From contig NZ_BPQO01000005.1 in the NCBI RefSeq assembly GCF_022179285.1, positions 62,001 to 126,000 on the forward strand: a DNA stretch of 64,000 nucleotides, given 5' to 3'. The translations under genes were made by a program, and so were the position numbers. Below are positions 38,004 through 48,881 of this stretch, one piece after another. Numbering within the stretch: position 1 is the stretch's first letter; every line of letters starts with the position of its first letter. The notes under the pieces were generated by a model, which saw only the letters and a list, made by a program, of their open reading frames with translations, ran no database searches and had not been told where the DNA came from. Origin of the DNA: Methylobacterium hispanicum. Lineage in GTDB: Bacteria; Pseudomonadota; Alphaproteobacteria; Rhizobiales; Beijerinckiaceae.

Positions 38004-38226
38004 ACCGTTTTCCTTGTGGCGGCCGGAAGAGGCGGGGGTTCGACACGGGACCCCGCCCGGAAGTCCGGGCGTCTTCCGTCCGACGTGCTGTTCGACGCGC
38101 CGGTGGGCTCGGAGGTCCGCACCGGTCGGCTGCGCCGCAGCAAGATTCGCGCCCATTGCCTGAAGAAGCGGCAACACCCGGCGCCCGATGCATCGGTCCG
38201 GGCCGAGCGGCCTCGGCCGGATCGGG

Positions 38227-38961
38227 TCACATCGGCCGCAGGCGGTCCTTGAGCGAGGGCCTGCGCACCGGCTCGGGCCGGCCCGCGCGCACCAGGCTCA
38301 CGAGCGCGTGCGGCAGGGTGGCCGCGAGGACCATGAGGGCGGCGCGCAGCGCCTCGTCGCCCGCGAAGGGCCGCCGCGGCCAGGGCCCGATGCCGGCCTC
38401 GCGGGCGAGCCCGAGGACGGCCGCGCCGATCCAGAGCGCGAGGAAGCTCGCCGTCGCAGTCACCAGCCCGCGCCGAACGCGCCGCCAGAACCCCTCCGTG
38501 GCGCGGCGTCTCAGCGTCGCGAGCACCACCGGCACGCCCAGGGCGAGGCCGAACAGCAGCGCCGCGACCGCGGCCCCGATGGCGTAGGCAGCCCAGAGCG
38601 GCGTGTTGGTGAGGAAGGCCATCGAGCCGGTGCCGAATCCGGCGCGCAGCACGAGACCACCGAAGGTGGGGTAGAGCGAGACGGCGAGCAGCAGGCCGAG
38701 GCCGAGGAGGCCCAGGACCGCCCGGCGGACCGGGGACGCAGGCCCGGGCGCCGAGACGGCGCAGACGATCCGGACGAGTCCGTACACGAGGCCGAAGGCG
38801 AAGAGCGGGTAGCGGTCGAGGAAGAAGCCGTAGGCGAAGGGCTCGACCGCCCCGGGCAGGCCCGAGCGCTGGCTGAGGCCCGTCGCCGCCGCGAGCGCCA
38901 GGGCGGCGAGCGCCGCCGCGACGGGGGCGGCGGCCAGGAGGATCGGTGCTCCGCGCATCAC
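38227..38961 (-). CDS. Integral membrane protein of unknown function
   Basis: 244 residues with about six hydrophobic segments (first at residues 7-27, next near 45-70, 82-105, 120-150, 170-190 and 210-230) separated by short Arg-rich loops such as RRRATEGFWRRVRR. No enzyme or transporter motif is recognised. It has its own start and stop, codon use typical of the region, and no obvious operon partner; pepA follows on its far side with a 100-bp gap. Confidence 0.65.
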   Translation of the reverse strand: MMRGAPILLAAAPVAAALAALALAAATGLSQRSGLPGAVEPFAYGFFLDRYPLFAFGLVYGLVRIVCAVSAPGPASPVRRAVLGLLGLGLLLAVSLYPTFGGLVLRAGFGTGSMAFLTNTPLWAAYAIGAAVAALLFGLALGVPVVLATLRRRATEGFWRRVRRGLVTATASFLALWIGAAVLGLAREAGIGPWPRRPFAGDEALRAALMVLAATLPHALVSLVRAGRPEPVRRPSLKDRLRPM

Positions 38962-39060
38962 TCGGGTACTCTACACGGCAATCGGGCGGCGGGACTTGAA
39001 CCCCGCGTCATACTCCCTCCCCCGCAGAGGGGGGAGGGAGAGAAGCGGCCCCCCGAGCCC

Positions 39061-40557
39061 TTACCGCCCCTCGTAGTTGTCGCGCACCAACCGGTCGAGC
39101 AGACGCACGCCCCAGCCCGCGCCCCAGCTGCGATTGATCTCGTTGGGGGTGGACGACATGCCGACGCCCGCGATGTCGAGATGCGCCCAGGGCGTGTCGT
39201 TGACGTAGCGCTTGATGAAGGCGGCCGCGGTCGCCGCGCCGCCATGGCGCCCGCCGGTGTTCTTCATGTCGGCGAACTTCGAGTCGATCGCCTTGTCGTA
39301 GGCCGGGATCAGCGGCATCCGCCAGACCTTCTCGGCGGTCGCCTCCCCGGCCGCGGTGATCTTGCCCGCGAGGTCGTCGTCGTTCGAGAACAGGCCGGCG
39401 ATGTCCTGGCCGAGCGCCACGATGATCGCGCCGGTGAGGGTGGCCAGATCGATGATCGCCTTCGGCTTCTCGGTCTGCTGCACGTGCCAGATCACGTCGG
39501 CCAGCACGAGGCGACCCTCGGCGTCCGTGTTGATGACCTCGATGGTCTGGCCCGACATCGAGGTGACGATGTCGGAGGGCCGGTAGGAGGCGCCGTCCGG
39601 CATGTTCTCGACGATGCCGATGGCGCCGACCACGTTCACCTTGGCCTTGCGGGCGGCGAGCGCGTGCAGCGTGCCGACGACGGCGGCCGCGCCGCCCATG
39701 TCGCCCTTCATGTCCTCCATGCCGCCGGCCGACTTGATCGAGACGCCGCCGGAATCGAACACCACGCCCTTGCCGATCAGCGCGAGCGGCGCCTCGCCCG
39801 GCCGGCCGCCGCTCCAGCGCATCACCACCACGCGGGGCTCGCGCACCGAGCCCTGCGCCACGGCGAGCAGCGCGCCGAAATTCAGCTCGCGCAGGCGGGC
39901 GGGCTCCAGCACCTCGACCTCGACGCCGAGCCGGGCGAGCTCCGAGGCCCGGGCCGCGAACTCCGCCGGCGAGAGCACGTTCGGCGGCTCGTTGATCAGG
40001 TCGCGGGCGAGCGTCACGCCCTCGGCCACCGCGCGGGCCTCGCCGGCCGCGGCCTCCGCCTCGGCGTGGCCGGGCAGCATCAGGGTCAGGGCCGAGCCGG
40101 CCTTGTCCTCGGCGTCGGGCTTCTTCTTCGTCTTGTAGCGGTCGAAGCTGTAGGCCCGCAGGCGCGCGCCGAGTGCGAAATCCGCGGCCTCGCGCGGGCC
40201 GATCTCGGCACCCGGCCAGTCGAGCACCACCCGTGCGGCGCGACCCGAGACCTTGCCCGCCGTGAAGCCGCCGAGCACCGGCCACTCGATCTTCGCCCGG
40301 TCCTTGTCGGTGCCGAGGCCGACGACGACGAGGCGGTCGGCCTCGACGCCGGCCGGCGCCGGCAGGGAGAGCGCCGTGTTCTGGCGGCCCCGGAACTGCT
40401 CGGAGGCGGCGGCGCGCGCCACCAGATCGATGCCGGCCGCGCCCAGCACCTCGCGCGCCGCGGAGCCGAGCGCGAGGTCGTCGCCCACGAACACGACGAG
40501 GTCGCCCCCGCCGGCCCGGCCCACCGGAGCGAAGGTGATGGTGATGCCGTCCGCCAT
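39061..40557 (-). CDS. pepA: Leucyl aminopeptidase (M17)
   Basis: 498 residues from ATG 40,557. The M17 signature NTDAEGRL is at 343-350. Metal and catalytic residues lie in [14 protein letters not shown] (263-276) and [14 protein letters not shown] (280-293). The two-zinc enzyme removes N-terminal residues, preferably leucine, from peptides in the cytoplasm, and in some bacteria it also binds DNA. It is divergent from lptF across a 220-bp gap, as in many proteobacteria. Confidence 0.95.
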   Translation of the reverse strand: MADGITITFAPVGRAGGGDLVVFVGDDLALGSAAREVLGAAGIDLVARAAASEQFRGRQNTALSLPAPAGVEADRLVVVGLGTDKDRAKIEWPVLGGFTAGKVSGRAARVVLDWPGAEIGPREAADFALGARLRAYSFDRYKTKKKPDAEDKAGSALTLMLPGHAEAEAAAGEARAVAEGVTLARDLINEPPNVLSPAEFAARASELARLGVEVEVLEPARLRELNFGALLAVAQGSVREPRVVVMRWSGGRPGEAPLALIGKGVVFDSGGVSIKSAGGMEDMKGDMGGAAAVVGTLHALAARKAKVNVVGAIGIVENMPDGASYRPSDIVTSMSGQTIEVINTDAEGRLVLADVIWHVQQTEKPKAIIDLATLTGAIIVALGQDIAGLFSNDDDLAGKITAAGEATAEKVWRMPLIPAYDKAIDSKFADMKNTGGRHGGAATAAAFIKRYVNDTPWAHLDIAGVGMSSTPNEINRSWGAGWGVRLLDRLVRDNYEGR

Positions 40558-40777
40558 GTGGTTGCTTTCCGAGCTTCGCTGCCGTTCCTGGCGCAGGGCG
40601 GCCCCCGCGCGGGAGCGTCCCTGCGTTGTCTGCCCTGTGTAGCCGCTGAGGCGGAGAACGCAACGCGGCGCGAATGCTCTTGAAACCGCCGCACTTCGCG
40701 CGCCATGCCGGAACCCGGAGCCGGCCAAAGAGGGGGCGGAGCTCAGGCCGAGTTCGAGGGAGATCCGAGCCGACGCG

Positions 40778-41938
40778 ATGACCCAGATCGAGCGCTACAT
40801 CTTCCGCATCGCGCTCGGCGCCTGCCTCGCCTGCCTGATCGGCCTCACCGGCACGATCTGGGTGACACAGGCCCTGCGCGAGCTCGACCTGATCACCGCC
40901 AAGGGGCAGACGCTCCTGATCTTCCTCTTCGTCACCGGCCTGTCGCTGCCGACCCTCGTCGTGGTGATCGCCCCGATGGCGCTATTCATCGCGGTGATCT
41001 ACGCGCTGAACCGGCTCAACGGCGATTCCGAGCTGATCGTGATGTCGGCCGCCGGCATGAAGCCGCGCGCGATCCTGCGCCCCTTCCTCACGCTCGCCCT
41101 CGCGGTGAGCTTCCTGGTGGGCTTCCTGACGATCGTGGTGATGCCGGCAAGCTTCCAGGAATTGCGCGACGTGATCACGCGGGTGCGCGGCGACTTCATC
41201 GCGAACGTCGTCAAGGAGGGCCAGTTCACCAGCCTCGACAACGGGCTGACCTTCCATTTCCGCGAGCGCGGGCAGAACGGCACCCTGCTCGGCCTGTTCA
41301 TCCAGGACGCGCGCGAGGCCGGCAAGAGCAAGGTCTACCTCGCCGAGCGCGGCAACGCGATCGAGGTGGACGGGCAGAGCTACCTCGCGCTGGAGAAGGG
41401 CAGCGTGCACCAGCAGCAGAAGGACAGCCGCGATTCCTCGATCCTGACCTTCGAGCGCTACACCATCGACCTTGCGGCCTTCGCACCGCCCGATTCGGAG
41501 GTGGTCTACAAGCCGCGCGAGCGCTCGACCACGCAGCTGCTCTTCCCCGACCGGGACGAGGTCTACTTCAAACTGCAGAAGGGCCGCTTCCGGGCCGAGC
41601 TGCACGACCGGCTCTCCTCCTGGCTTTATCCCCTCGCGCTCGCCTTCATCGCCTTCGCGGCGCTCGGCGACCCGCGCACCACCCGCTCGGGCCGGGGCGT
41701 GGCGGTGGCGGGCGCGGTCCTGGCGGTCGTGCTCCTGCGGATCGCCGGCTTCGCCGCCGTGAGCGCTGCGGCGCGCAGCCAGGCGGCGGTGGTCGCCGTC
41801 TACGCGGTGCCGCTCGCCGCGATCGGGCTGTCGGCGCTCGTGATCTTCCACGGCCCGCGGGTGCGCGCCTTCAACGCGCGGTGCGCCGCGGCCTTCCGGG
41901 GGCTCGCGCCGCGCCTGCCCCGCCTGGCGCGGAGCTAG
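40778..41938 (+). CDS. lptF: LPS export permease LptF
   Basis: 386 residues, YjgP/YjgQ family: three N-terminal membrane helices, a periplasmic beta-jellyroll (about 130-270) and three C-terminal helices. Motifs [11 protein letters not shown] at the start and [15 protein letters not shown] in the cytoplasmic coupling loop are typical. With LptG and the ATPase LptB it extracts lipopolysaccharide from the inner membrane. LptG follows after 6 bp and LptD after that, so three parts of the export bridge share a transcript. Confidence 0.95.
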   Translation: MTQIERYIFRIALGACLACLIGLTGTIWVTQALRELDLITAKGQTLLIFLFVTGLSLPTLVVVIAPMALFIAVIYALNRLNGDSELIVMSAAGMKPRAILRPFLTLALAVSFLVGFLTIVVMPASFQELRDVITRVRGDFIANVVKEGQFTSLDNGLTFHFRERGQNGTLLGLFIQDAREAGKSKVYLAERGNAIEVDGQSYLALEKGSVHQQQKDSRDSSILTFERYTIDLAAFAPPDSEVVYKPRERSTTQLLFPDRDEVYFKLQKGRFRAELHDRLSSWLYPLALAFIAFAALGDPRTTRSGRGVAVAGAVLAVVLLRIAGFAAVSAAARSQAAVVAVYAVPLAAIGLSALVIFHGPRVRAFNARCAAAFRGLAPRLPRLARS

Positions 41939-41944
41939 AGGCGC

Positions 41945-43033
41945 GTGCTGATCGGCCGGACCCTCGGGCTCTACTTCGCCAAGCGCTTCGCCCGGACGGT
42001 GCTGGGGGTGTTCCTCACCGTGTTCGCGCTCGTCTACACGCTCGACTTCGTGGAACTGCTGCGCCGCGCGGGCGACGCCGAGGGCGCCTCCGCGGGCCTG
42101 ATGGCGCAGCTCTCCCTCTACCGAACGCCCGCCGTCGCCGAGGGCGTGCTGCCCTTCGCCGTGCTGTTCGGCTCGATGGCCGCGCTGCTGCAACTCTCGC
42201 GCAAGCTGGAACTCGTGGTCGCGCGCGCGGCCGGGATCTCGGCCTGGCAGTTCCTGCAGCCGGGGGTGTTCGTCGCCCTGGCTATCGGGAGCGTCGCGAT
42301 CGGGATCTACAACCCGGTCTCGGCCGCCCTGAAACAGCGCTCGACCGAGATCGAGGCGAAGATCTTCGCCAAATCCACCAAGGGGGGCTCGGGCAAGGCG
42401 CTCTACATGCGCCAGAAGAGCCTCGACGGCTCGGCCATCATCCGGGCCGAGACGGCGGTGGAGGGCACCACGACGCTCGCCGGCGTCCAGGTCTTCACCT
42501 TCGACGAGGACGGCAGCTTCCTCTCCCAGATCGTCGCGGCGCGGGCCACGCTCCACGACGGCTGGTGGGAGCTCAGCGATGTGCGCCTTCTCACATCCCA
42601 GGCGCCGCCCGAGAGCTTCGGCACCTACCTGATCGCATCGACGCTCGACCCCGGCCAGGTTCGGCAGCGCTTCACCCCGCCGGAATCCGTGCCCTTCTGG
42701 CAACTGCCCGACACGATCGCGCGCACCGAACGGGCGGGCCTCGACGCCACACGGTACCGCCTCCAGTACGACGTCCTCTGGGCGCGCCCGGTCCTGTTCG
42801 TCGCCATGGTGCTGGTGGCCGCAACCGTTTCCTTACGGTTCTTCCGCTTTGGTGGCGTCGGGAAACTCGTCCTCGGGGGGGTCGCCGCGGGATTCGCGCT
42901 CTACGTCGCCCGGCAGGTCATGGAAGGCCTCGGAGCTGCGGGTATCGTGGCGGCGCCAGTGGCGGCGTGGCTGCCGGCCGTGGTAGGAAGCCTTCTCGGT
43001 ACGCTCACGCTTCTGTACCAGGAAGACGGCTGA
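41945..43033 (+). CDS. lptG: LPS export permease LptG
   Basis: 362 residues from GTG 41,945. Same architecture as LptF: GRTLGLYFAKRFARTVLGVF at the start, ARAAGISAWQFLQPGVFVAL as coupling helix, a periplasmic jellyroll and three final helices. It pairs with LptF in the LptB2FG transporter. The gene starts 6 bp after lptF, and a 163-bp gap separates it from lptD. Confidence 0.95.
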   Translation: MLIGRTLGLYFAKRFARTVLGVFLTVFALVYTLDFVELLRRAGDAEGASAGLMAQLSLYRTPAVAEGVLPFAVLFGSMAALLQLSRKLELVVARAAGISAWQFLQPGVFVALAIGSVAIGIYNPVSAALKQRSTEIEAKIFAKSTKGGSGKALYMRQKSLDGSAIIRAETAVEGTTTLAGVQVFTFDEDGSFLSQIVAARATLHDGWWELSDVRLLTSQAPPESFGTYLIASTLDPGQVRQRFTPPESVPFWQLPDTIARTERAGLDATRYRLQYDVLWARPVLFVAMVLVAATVSLRFFRFGGVGKLVLGGVAAGFALYVARQVMEGLGAAGIVAAPVAAWLPAVVGSLLGTLTLLYQEDG

Positions 43034-43196
43034 GCGCACCGCACGGTCACGCCCGCCGCGCCGGCCCGGCCGCCTTGCCGGGCCACGGTGGACGGGCGTT
43101 CCGTGCGTGTCGCTGAACCCGCTCGTTCGAGCGGGCCTCGGGAGGCGGGTGTGGTTGGGTTCGTGACGACGGACGTCACCGGAGCTGGGACAGGCG

Positions 43197-45788
43197 TTGC
43201 GTAAGGTCTCCGACATCGCGCGGATCGCAGGGCTGATGACGCTGCTGACGGGGCTGCCGTCGGCGGCGACGCCCGCGCTCGCGCAGTCCGGATCGGCCGC
43301 GAACCCGCTCGCCAAGAAGGCCGCGGGCAAGCCGGGCGACAAGCTCCTCGTCGAGGCCGACGAGCTGATCTACGACAACGACAAGAACACCGTCACGGCG
43401 AAGGGCAATGCCGAGCTGCACTACGGCCCGCGCACGCTGCAGGCCGACCGGGTGCGCTACGACCGCGGTTCCTCCCGCGTCTTCGCCGAGGGCAACGTCC
43501 GCCTGACCGACCAGGACGGCGCGGTCGTCACCGGCGACCGGATGGAGCTGACCGACGACTTCAAGACCGGCTTCATCGATTCGCTGCGCATCCAGCAATC
43601 GGTCGATCGGCGGGGCGAGACCGTGCGCACGCGCTTCTCCGCGCCGCGCGCCGAGCGCATCGCCGGCGAGCAGACCCGGTTCGACTACGGCACCTACACG
43701 GCCTGCGAGCCGTGCAAGGACAACCCGGAGGTGCCCCCGCTCTGGCAGGTGCGCGCCGCCAAGATCGTCCACAACAACGAGACCCACACGGTCTACTTCG
43801 AGGAATCGACCCTCGAGATCGCCGGCATCCCGGTCGCCTACCTGCCCTATTTCGAGGCGCCCGACCCGACGGTGAAGCGCAAGAGCGGCTTCCTGACGCC
43901 GCGCTTCATCACCTCGACGGCGGTCGGCACCGGCGCGTCGGTGCCCTACTTCTTCAACCTCGCGCCGGACTACGACCTCACGCTCTCGCCCGCCTTCCTG
44001 AGCCGCCAGGGCGTGCTGGGCCAAGCCGAGTATCGCCATCGCCTCGACAACGGCAGCTTCAACCTGCGCCTGTCGGGCATCTTCCAGACCACGCCCTCGG
44101 CCTTCCTGCCGGGCCCCCTGGGTGCGGGCGACCGCGACTTCCGGGGCTCGATCGAGAGCCGGGGCCGCTTCTACATCAACGATCGCTGGCGCACCGGCTG
44201 GGACCTCGTCGGCGTCACCGACAAGTGGTTCCTCGACAATTACCGGATCCGCAACCAGAACATCACGACGGACTATTTCCGCGAGGCGGTCTCGACCGCC
44301 TACCTGATCGGCCAGGGCGACCGCTCGTGGTTCGAGGCGCGGGGCTACTACTTCAAGGGTCTGTCGAGCTTCGACTGGCAGAAGGAGCAGCCGATCGTCG
44401 CGCCGGTGATCGACTACGACAAGCGGATCAACGGGCCGGGCGAGATCGGCGGCGAGGTGCGCTTCGAGGCGAACATCACCAGCCTGACCCGCGAGGCCAC
44501 CGACTTCCAGGGCCTGCCGCGGACGAGCGCGTACCTGTTCAGCCCGAGCGTGAACGGGGTGAGCTACCCGCTCTACGAGACCTGCTCGACCTTCAACTCG
44601 GCGTCCTGCCTGATCCGGGGCCTCGCCGGAACGAACACGCGCGCCTCGGCCATGGCCTCCTGGCGGCGCACCTTCATCGACGATGCGGGCCAGAGCTTCA
44701 CGCCGTTCACCTACCTGCGGGCCGACGCCTTCTTCACCAATCCGAGCCTGTCGGGCTACCAGAACGCCCTGGTGCCGACGATCGCCAACGTCGGCGAGGG
44801 CTTCAACGGCCGCGTCATCCCGGCGGTCGGCCTCGACTACCGCTACCCGTTCGTCAGCGATTTCGGGCCGCTCGGCGTCCACACGATCGAGCCGATCGCC
44901 CAGATCATCGCGCGCCCCTCCGAGACCCGGATCGGCCGGCTTCCGAACGAGGACGCGCAGAGCCTCGTCTTCGACGACACCTCGCTGTTCGAGTGGGACA
45001 AGTTCTCCGGCTACGACCGCGCCGAGGGCGGCGTGCGCGCCAATCTCGGCGGCCAGTACTCGGTCGTGACGGCGTCGGGCTGGTACACGAACGTGATGTT
45101 CGGCGAGTCGATCCAGGTCGCGGGCGTCAACTCCTTCCGGCGCGGCGACATCGCGAATGTCGGCCTCGAATCCGGCCTGGAGACCCGCCGCTCGGACTTC
45201 GTCGGCCGCTTCCAGGTCTCGCCGAACCAGAACATCTCCTTCATCAGCCGGGCGCGGTTCGACCAGGCGGACTTCAAGGTCAACCGCTTCGAGGCCGGCG
45301 TGACCGCGCGGTTCGCGCCGTTCCTGCCGCTGACGCTCGCGACCTTCTACTCCTACTACGAGGCGCAGCCGCTGCTCGGCTTCAGCCATCGCCGCGAGGG
45401 CGTGACCGCGAGCGCGACCTACAACATCACGCCGAACTGGTTCCTCACCGGTTCGGCGCTGGTCGACCTCACGCACTACCTCGACACCCGCGACCTCTAC
45501 GCGACCGCGCTGACGGGCTACCTCGCCGACCCGACCGGTACCCTGCCGGTCTATCAGAACCCGGGCCGGTTCTACCTCTCGGGCCTCAGCCTCGGCGGCG
45601 GCTACCAGGACGAGTGCACCACCGTCTCGCTCAACTACATCGTCTCGCCGATCGCCACCGCGCTCGGCACGCGCGAGCGGAACCAGACGGTGCTGCTGCG
45701 GGTCGAGTTGAAGACCCTCGGCGAGGCGGACCTGCGCCAGAACGTCGGCACCGTCACCACCAACGACGGCATCGCCTCGGTGCGCTGA
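43197..45788 (+). CDS. lptD: LPS assembly outer-membrane protein LptD
   Basis: 863 residues from TTG 43,197; no better ATG or GTG lies in frame upstream. Signal peptide (cleaved after ALA), then an N-terminal jellyroll (DELIYDNDKNTVTAKGNAEL) that receives LPS, then a large beta-barrel. Cysteines in CEPC, CSTFNSASC and DECTTVSLNYIV supply the disulfides of the plug and barrel. It inserts LPS into the outer leaflet with LptE. Unlike many proteobacteria, no surA/peptidyl-prolyl isomerase gene lies between lptD and pdxA. Confidence 0.93.
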   Translation: MRKVSDIARIAGLMTLLTGLPSAATPALAQSGSAANPLAKKAAGKPGDKLLVEADELIYDNDKNTVTAKGNAELHYGPRTLQADRVRYDRGSSRVFAEGNVRLTDQDGAVVTGDRMELTDDFKTGFIDSLRIQQSVDRRGETVRTRFSAPRAERIAGEQTRFDYGTYTACEPCKDNPEVPPLWQVRAAKIVHNNETHTVYFEESTLEIAGIPVAYLPYFEAPDPTVKRKSGFLTPRFITSTAVGTGASVPYFFNLAPDYDLTLSPAFLSRQGVLGQAEYRHRLDNGSFNLRLSGIFQTTPSAFLPGPLGAGDRDFRGSIESRGRFYINDRWRTGWDLVGVTDKWFLDNYRIRNQNITTDYFREAVSTAYLIGQGDRSWFEARGYYFKGLSSFDWQKEQPIVAPVIDYDKRINGPGEIGGEVRFEANITSLTREATDFQGLPRTSAYLFSPSVNGVSYPLYETCSTFNSASCLIRGLAGTNTRASAMASWRRTFIDDAGQSFTPFTYLRADAFFTNPSLSGYQNALVPTIANVGEGFNGRVIPAVGLDYRYPFVSDFGPLGVHTIEPIAQIIARPSETRIGRLPNEDAQSLVFDDTSLFEWDKFSGYDRAEGGVRANLGGQYSVVTASGWYTNVMFGESIQVAGVNSFRRGDIANVGLESGLETRRSDFVGRFQVSPNQNISFISRARFDQADFKVNRFEAGVTARFAPFLPLTLATFYSYYEAQPLLGFSHRREGVTASATYNITPNWFLTGSALVDLTHYLDTRDLYATALTGYLADPTGTLPVYQNPGRFYLSGLSLGGGYQDECTTVSLNYIVSPIATALGTRERNQTVLLRVELKTLGEADLRQNVGTVTTNDGIASVR

Positions 45789-45791
45789 GGC

Positions 45792-45810
45792 CGCCCGCGG
45801 CTTGCGGGCG
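45792..45810 (+). terminator. Hairpin after lptD
   Basis: CGCCCGC and GCGGGCG pair around GGCTT just after the lptD stop. There is no U-tract, so partial or Rho-aided termination is more likely than a strong intrinsic terminator. Confidence 0.4.
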
Positions 45811-45887
45811 CGCCGGATTCCCTTAGATCGCAGACCACGAGCGCCGCACCGCCGGCCGCGCAAGCCCGCGCATCGTCAGGCCCGCCC

Positions 45888-46991
45888 ATGCCCCCTCTCG
45901 CCCTCACCCTCGGAGACCCGGCCGGGATCGGACCCGAACTCGCCCTCGCGGCCTGGCTCGCGCGCGGCGGCGCGCACCCGCTGCCACCCTTCTTCCTCGT
46001 CGCGGACCCGGCCTTCGTGGAGCGCGCCGCCGACCGGATGGGCCTGCCGGTTCCGGTGGCCGAGATCGACCCGGAGACGGCGGCCGAGGTGTTTCCCAGG
46101 GCGCTGCCCGTGGTGGCGCTCCCGAGCGGCGCCACGGTCGCGGCCCTGCCGGGCCGGCCGGACTCGGTCCACGCGGGCGCGGTGATCGAGTCGATCACCG
46201 CCGCGGTCGGGTGGGTGAAGGCGGGCCGCGCGAGCGCCGTGGTGACCAACCCGATCGCCAAGTACGTGCTGACCCGGGCCGGCTTCGCGCATCCCGGACA
46301 CACCGAGTTCCTGGCCGCCCTGGCGGTCCCGCCGGGCCTGGAACCGCCGAAGCCCGTGATGATGATCTGGAGCGAGACGCTCTCGGTCGTGCCCGTGACG
46401 ATCCACGTCGCCTTGCGCGACGTGCCGGCCCTGCTCACCCAGGATCTCGTCGTGGACACCGCCCGCACCGTCGTGCGGGATCTGCGTGCGCGCTTCGGCC
46501 TGGAGAAGCCCCGCCTCGTCCTGGCCGGTCTCAACCCGCACGCGGGCGAGGCCGGCACGATCGGGACCGAGGACCGCGACGTGCTGGCCCCGGCCGTGGC
46601 GCGCCTGCGGGCGGAGGGCATCGACATCAGGGGGCCGCTGCCGGCCGACACCCTGTTCCACGCCCGCGCGCGGGAGACCTACGACGTGGCGCTCGCACCC
46701 ACCCACGATCAGGCCCTGATCCCGATCAAGACCATCGCCTTCGACGAGGGCGTGAATGTGACCCTGGGTCTTCCCTTCATCCGCACCTCGCCCGACCACG
46801 GCACGGCCTTCGACATCGCCGGCCAGGGCCTCGCCCGGCCCGACAGCCTGATCGCGGCGCTGCGCCTTGCCGACCGTCTCGCCCGCAATGCCGGTCTCGG
46901 TCTGCCCGAGAGCGCCGAGGTGATCCCCCTCAGCCTCTACGCCGGACGCCGGACGGACATGCGACACTTCGATCCCGACGACGAGCTGTGA
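45888..46991 (+). CDS. pdxA: 4-hydroxythreonine-4-phosphate dehydrogenase PdxA
   Basis: 367 residues. N-terminal [15 protein letters not shown] is the PdxA signature. Metal-binding histidines are in [19 protein letters not shown] and [13 protein letters not shown], and [13 protein letters not shown] lies near the C-terminus. It oxidises 4-phosphohydroxy-threonine for pyridoxal phosphate synthesis in the cytoplasm. Its stop overlaps the GTG of rsmA (GTGA), the standard pdxA-rsmA coupling. Confidence 0.95.
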   Translation: MPPLALTLGDPAGIGPELALAAWLARGGAHPLPPFFLVADPAFVERAADRMGLPVPVAEIDPETAAEVFPRALPVVALPSGATVAALPGRPDSVHAGAVIESITAAVGWVKAGRASAVVTNPIAKYVLTRAGFAHPGHTEFLAALAVPPGLEPPKPVMMIWSETLSVVPVTIHVALRDVPALLTQDLVVDTARTVVRDLRARFGLEKPRLVLAGLNPHAGEAGTIGTEDRDVLAPAVARLRAEGIDIRGPLPADTLFHARARETYDVALAPTHDQALIPIKTIAFDEGVNVTLGLPFIRTSPDHGTAFDIAGQGLARPDSLIAALRLADRLARNAGLGLPESAEVIPLSLYAGRRTDMRHFDPDDEL

Positions 46992-47842
46992 GCGCACCGG
47001 ATGGGCTGCCGCCGCTGCGCGACGTCGTCGCGCGGCACGGCCTGGAGCCGAAGAAGGCCCTCGGCCAGAACTTCCTCTACGATCTCAACCTCACCGGCCG
47101 CATCGCCCGTGCGGCGGGTCCGCTCGCCGGGGTCACGGTCGTCGAGGTCGGTCCCGGCCCGGGCGGACTGACCCGCGCCCTGCTCTCCGAGGGCGCGGAG
47201 CGGGTGATCGCGATCGAGCGCGACCCCAGGGCGCTCCCCGCGCTCGCCGAGGTCGCCGCGCACTATCCCGGCCGGCTCGAGGTGGTGGACGCGGACGCGC
47301 TGGAATTCGACCCGCGCCCGCTGATCGGGGACGGGCCGACACGGATCGTGGCCAACCTTCCCTACAATGTCGGCACGCCGCTGTTGACCGGCTGGCTCGA
47401 CACCGAGGCCTGGCCGCCCTGGTGGGATTCCCTGACCCTGATGTTCCAGCGGGAGGTGGCCGAACGGATCGTGGCCGACGAGGGAGACCGGGCGAATTAC
47501 GGCCGGCTCGGCGTACTCTGCGGTTGGCGCACCGAGGCCGACATCCTGTTCGACGTCAGCCCCTCGGCCTTCGTGCCGCCGCCGAAGGTGACGTCGAGCA
47601 TCGTGCAGTTGAGGCCCCGCACCGATCCTCTACCCTGCCGGGTCGGTGCTCTGGAGTCGGTCACGCGCGCGGCCTTCGGGCAGCGCCGCAAGATGCTGCG
47701 CCAGAGCCTGAAGGCCCTCGGCGGCGATCCGGTGCCGCTGCTCGCGGAGGCCGGCATCGCCGACACCGCACGGGCCGAGGAGGTGCCGGTCGCCGGCTTC
47801 GTCGCCCTGGCGACGGCCTGGGACCGCGCCCGCGGGCGCTGA
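46988..47842 (+). CDS. rsmA: 16S rRNA dimethyladenosine transferase RsmA (KsgA)
   Basis: 284 residues from GTG 46,988, overlapping pdxA by 4 bp. [13 protein letters not shown] is the family N-terminus, [15 protein letters not shown] binds S-adenosylmethionine, and [11 protein letters not shown] is the catalytic NLPY motif. [15 protein letters not shown] follows in the C-terminal half. It dimethylates two adjacent adenines near the 3' end of 16S rRNA during 30S maturation. Confidence 0.96.
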   Translation: MSAPDGLPPLRDVVARHGLEPKKALGQNFLYDLNLTGRIARAAGPLAGVTVVEVGPGPGGLTRALLSEGAERVIAIERDPRALPALAEVAAHYPGRLEVVDADALEFDPRPLIGDGPTRIVANLPYNVGTPLLTGWLDTEAWPPWWDSLTLMFQREVAERIVADEGDRANYGRLGVLCGWRTEADILFDVSPSAFVPPPKVTSSIVQLRPRTDPLPCRVGALESVTRAAFGQRRKMLRQSLKALGGDPVPLLAEAGIADTARAEEVPVAGFVALATAWDRARGR

Positions 47843-47850
47843 CGCGCGCG

Positions 47851-47883
47851 AAAAAGGCCGGCACCGCCTTCGCGATGCCGGCC
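47851..47883 (-). terminator. Intrinsic terminator of the Tim44-domain gene
   Basis: On the minus strand GGCCGGCA and TGCCGGCC pair perfectly around a 12-base loop and are followed by TTTTT. It lies 27 bp past the stop of the leftward Tim44-domain gene. Confidence 0.75.
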
Positions 47884-47909
47884 CTCGTTACCCAAATCCC
47901 GATCTGCGA

Positions 47910-48881
47910 TCAGGCGGTCTGCTGGATCGCCGAGAGGATCCACGGGCGGCCCGGACGGCGGACGAAGGTCCAGAGTTCGGTCGCCTGTGGGGCGCCGGTC
48001 TCGACGACCTGATTCGAGCGGCGGTCGAGGGTGACGTCCTTCAGCGCGTAACGCATCGCGACGGTCGCGTACTCGTCCGAGCCCTCGCCCCAGGCCTCCG
48101 ACAGGTCGCCCTGCAGGAGCTTCACCTCGGACACCCGGTTGACGACGCCGCGCGCCGCGTTCGCCTGGAGTTCCTCCTCGAAGTAGCCGGCCATCTCCGG
48201 CGTCGCGAGGTTTCGCAGGCCGACCTTGTCTTCGTGCGAGTACGCGTCCTGGATCTCGCCGAGCAGGCGCTCGAAGGACTGGAAGTCGTTCGGGCCGATC
48301 TGGACCGGGCGCTGTTGCTGAGGGCGCGGCTGCCCACCCATCATCCCGCCCATCGGGCCGGAGGCCGGACCGCCGGCACCCATCGGGTTCCGATTCGGGC
48401 CCTCGTTCAGCGCCTGACGCGCGTAGGGCGCGCCGGCGCCGGCGGGCTGCTGCTGCTCGTTGCGGCGGCGGAACCAGCGCACCGCGAAGGCGACGAGCAG
48501 GACGACGAGGCCGATCTGCAGCATCAGGCCGAGGAAGGAGGCGATGCCGCCGAGGCCGCCGGAGAAGCCCGCGCCGAGCAGGGCACCGATCAGGCCGGCA
48601 CCGAGCAGGCCCGCCATGAAGCCGCCGCCGAAGCGCCGTCCTTGCTGGGGCTGCATGCCCGGATTGGTCATGCCCGGCTGGGCCTGCGTGCGCTGCATTG
48701 GGGCCGCCGTCCCAGGCGCGGTCTGCGTCGCGGACGGCGCGTTGAAGGTGCGGGACCCGCGCGAGCCGACGCTGCCGCCGCCCCCGGGCCGGGCTTCCGC
48801 GATGGGAGCTGCAACCGTCAGCGCCGCGGCCAGCGCCAGGAAGGTCGCCGTGCGCTTACGGCGCTTGGTGGAGGTGAGCAT
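47910..48881 (-). CDS. Tim44-like domain membrane protein
   Basis: 323 residues from ATG 48,881. A basic start (TSTKRRKRTATFLALAAALT) begins a signal or first helix. A Gly/Ser/Gln-rich linker follows, with a glycine-rich hydrophobic segment (GGFMAGLLGAGLIGALLGAG) and a transmembrane helix near 160-180. The last 130 residues form the Tim44-like (NTF2-like) fold, from FQSFERLLGEIQDAYSHED to the end. Such proteins are common in alphaproteobacteria and related to the mitochondrial import factor TIM44; their bacterial function is uncertain. A strong terminator follows. Confidence 0.85.
   Translation of the reverse strand: MLTSTKRRKRTATFLALAAALTVAAPIAEARPGGGGSVGSRGSRTFNAPSATQTAPGTAAPMQRTQAQPGMTNPGMQPQQGRRFGGGFMAGLLGAGLIGALLGAGFSGGLGGIASFLGLMLQIGLVVLLVAFAVRWFRRRNEQQQPAGAGAPYARQALNEGPNRNPMGAGGPASGPMGGMMGGQPRPQQQRPVQIGPNDFQSFERLLGEIQDAYSHEDKVGLRNLATPEMAGYFEEELQANAARGVVNRVSEVKLLQGDLSEAWGEGSDEYATVAMRYALKDVTLDRRSNQVVETGAPQATELWTFVRRPGRPWILSAIQQTA

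Noticed and set aside
35166..38252. 1,028-codon plus-strand frame
   Set aside because: Antisense to the PP2C/kinase and FNT genes; no domain and repetitive composition.
40778..43033. LptF/LptG as generic ABC permeases
   Set aside because: The jellyroll-containing YjgP/Q layout and the lptD neighbour identify them as LPS exporters.
43176..45863. 895-codon minus-strand frame
   Set aside because: Antisense shadow of lptD; composition is Arg/Val/Glu-rich without any domain.
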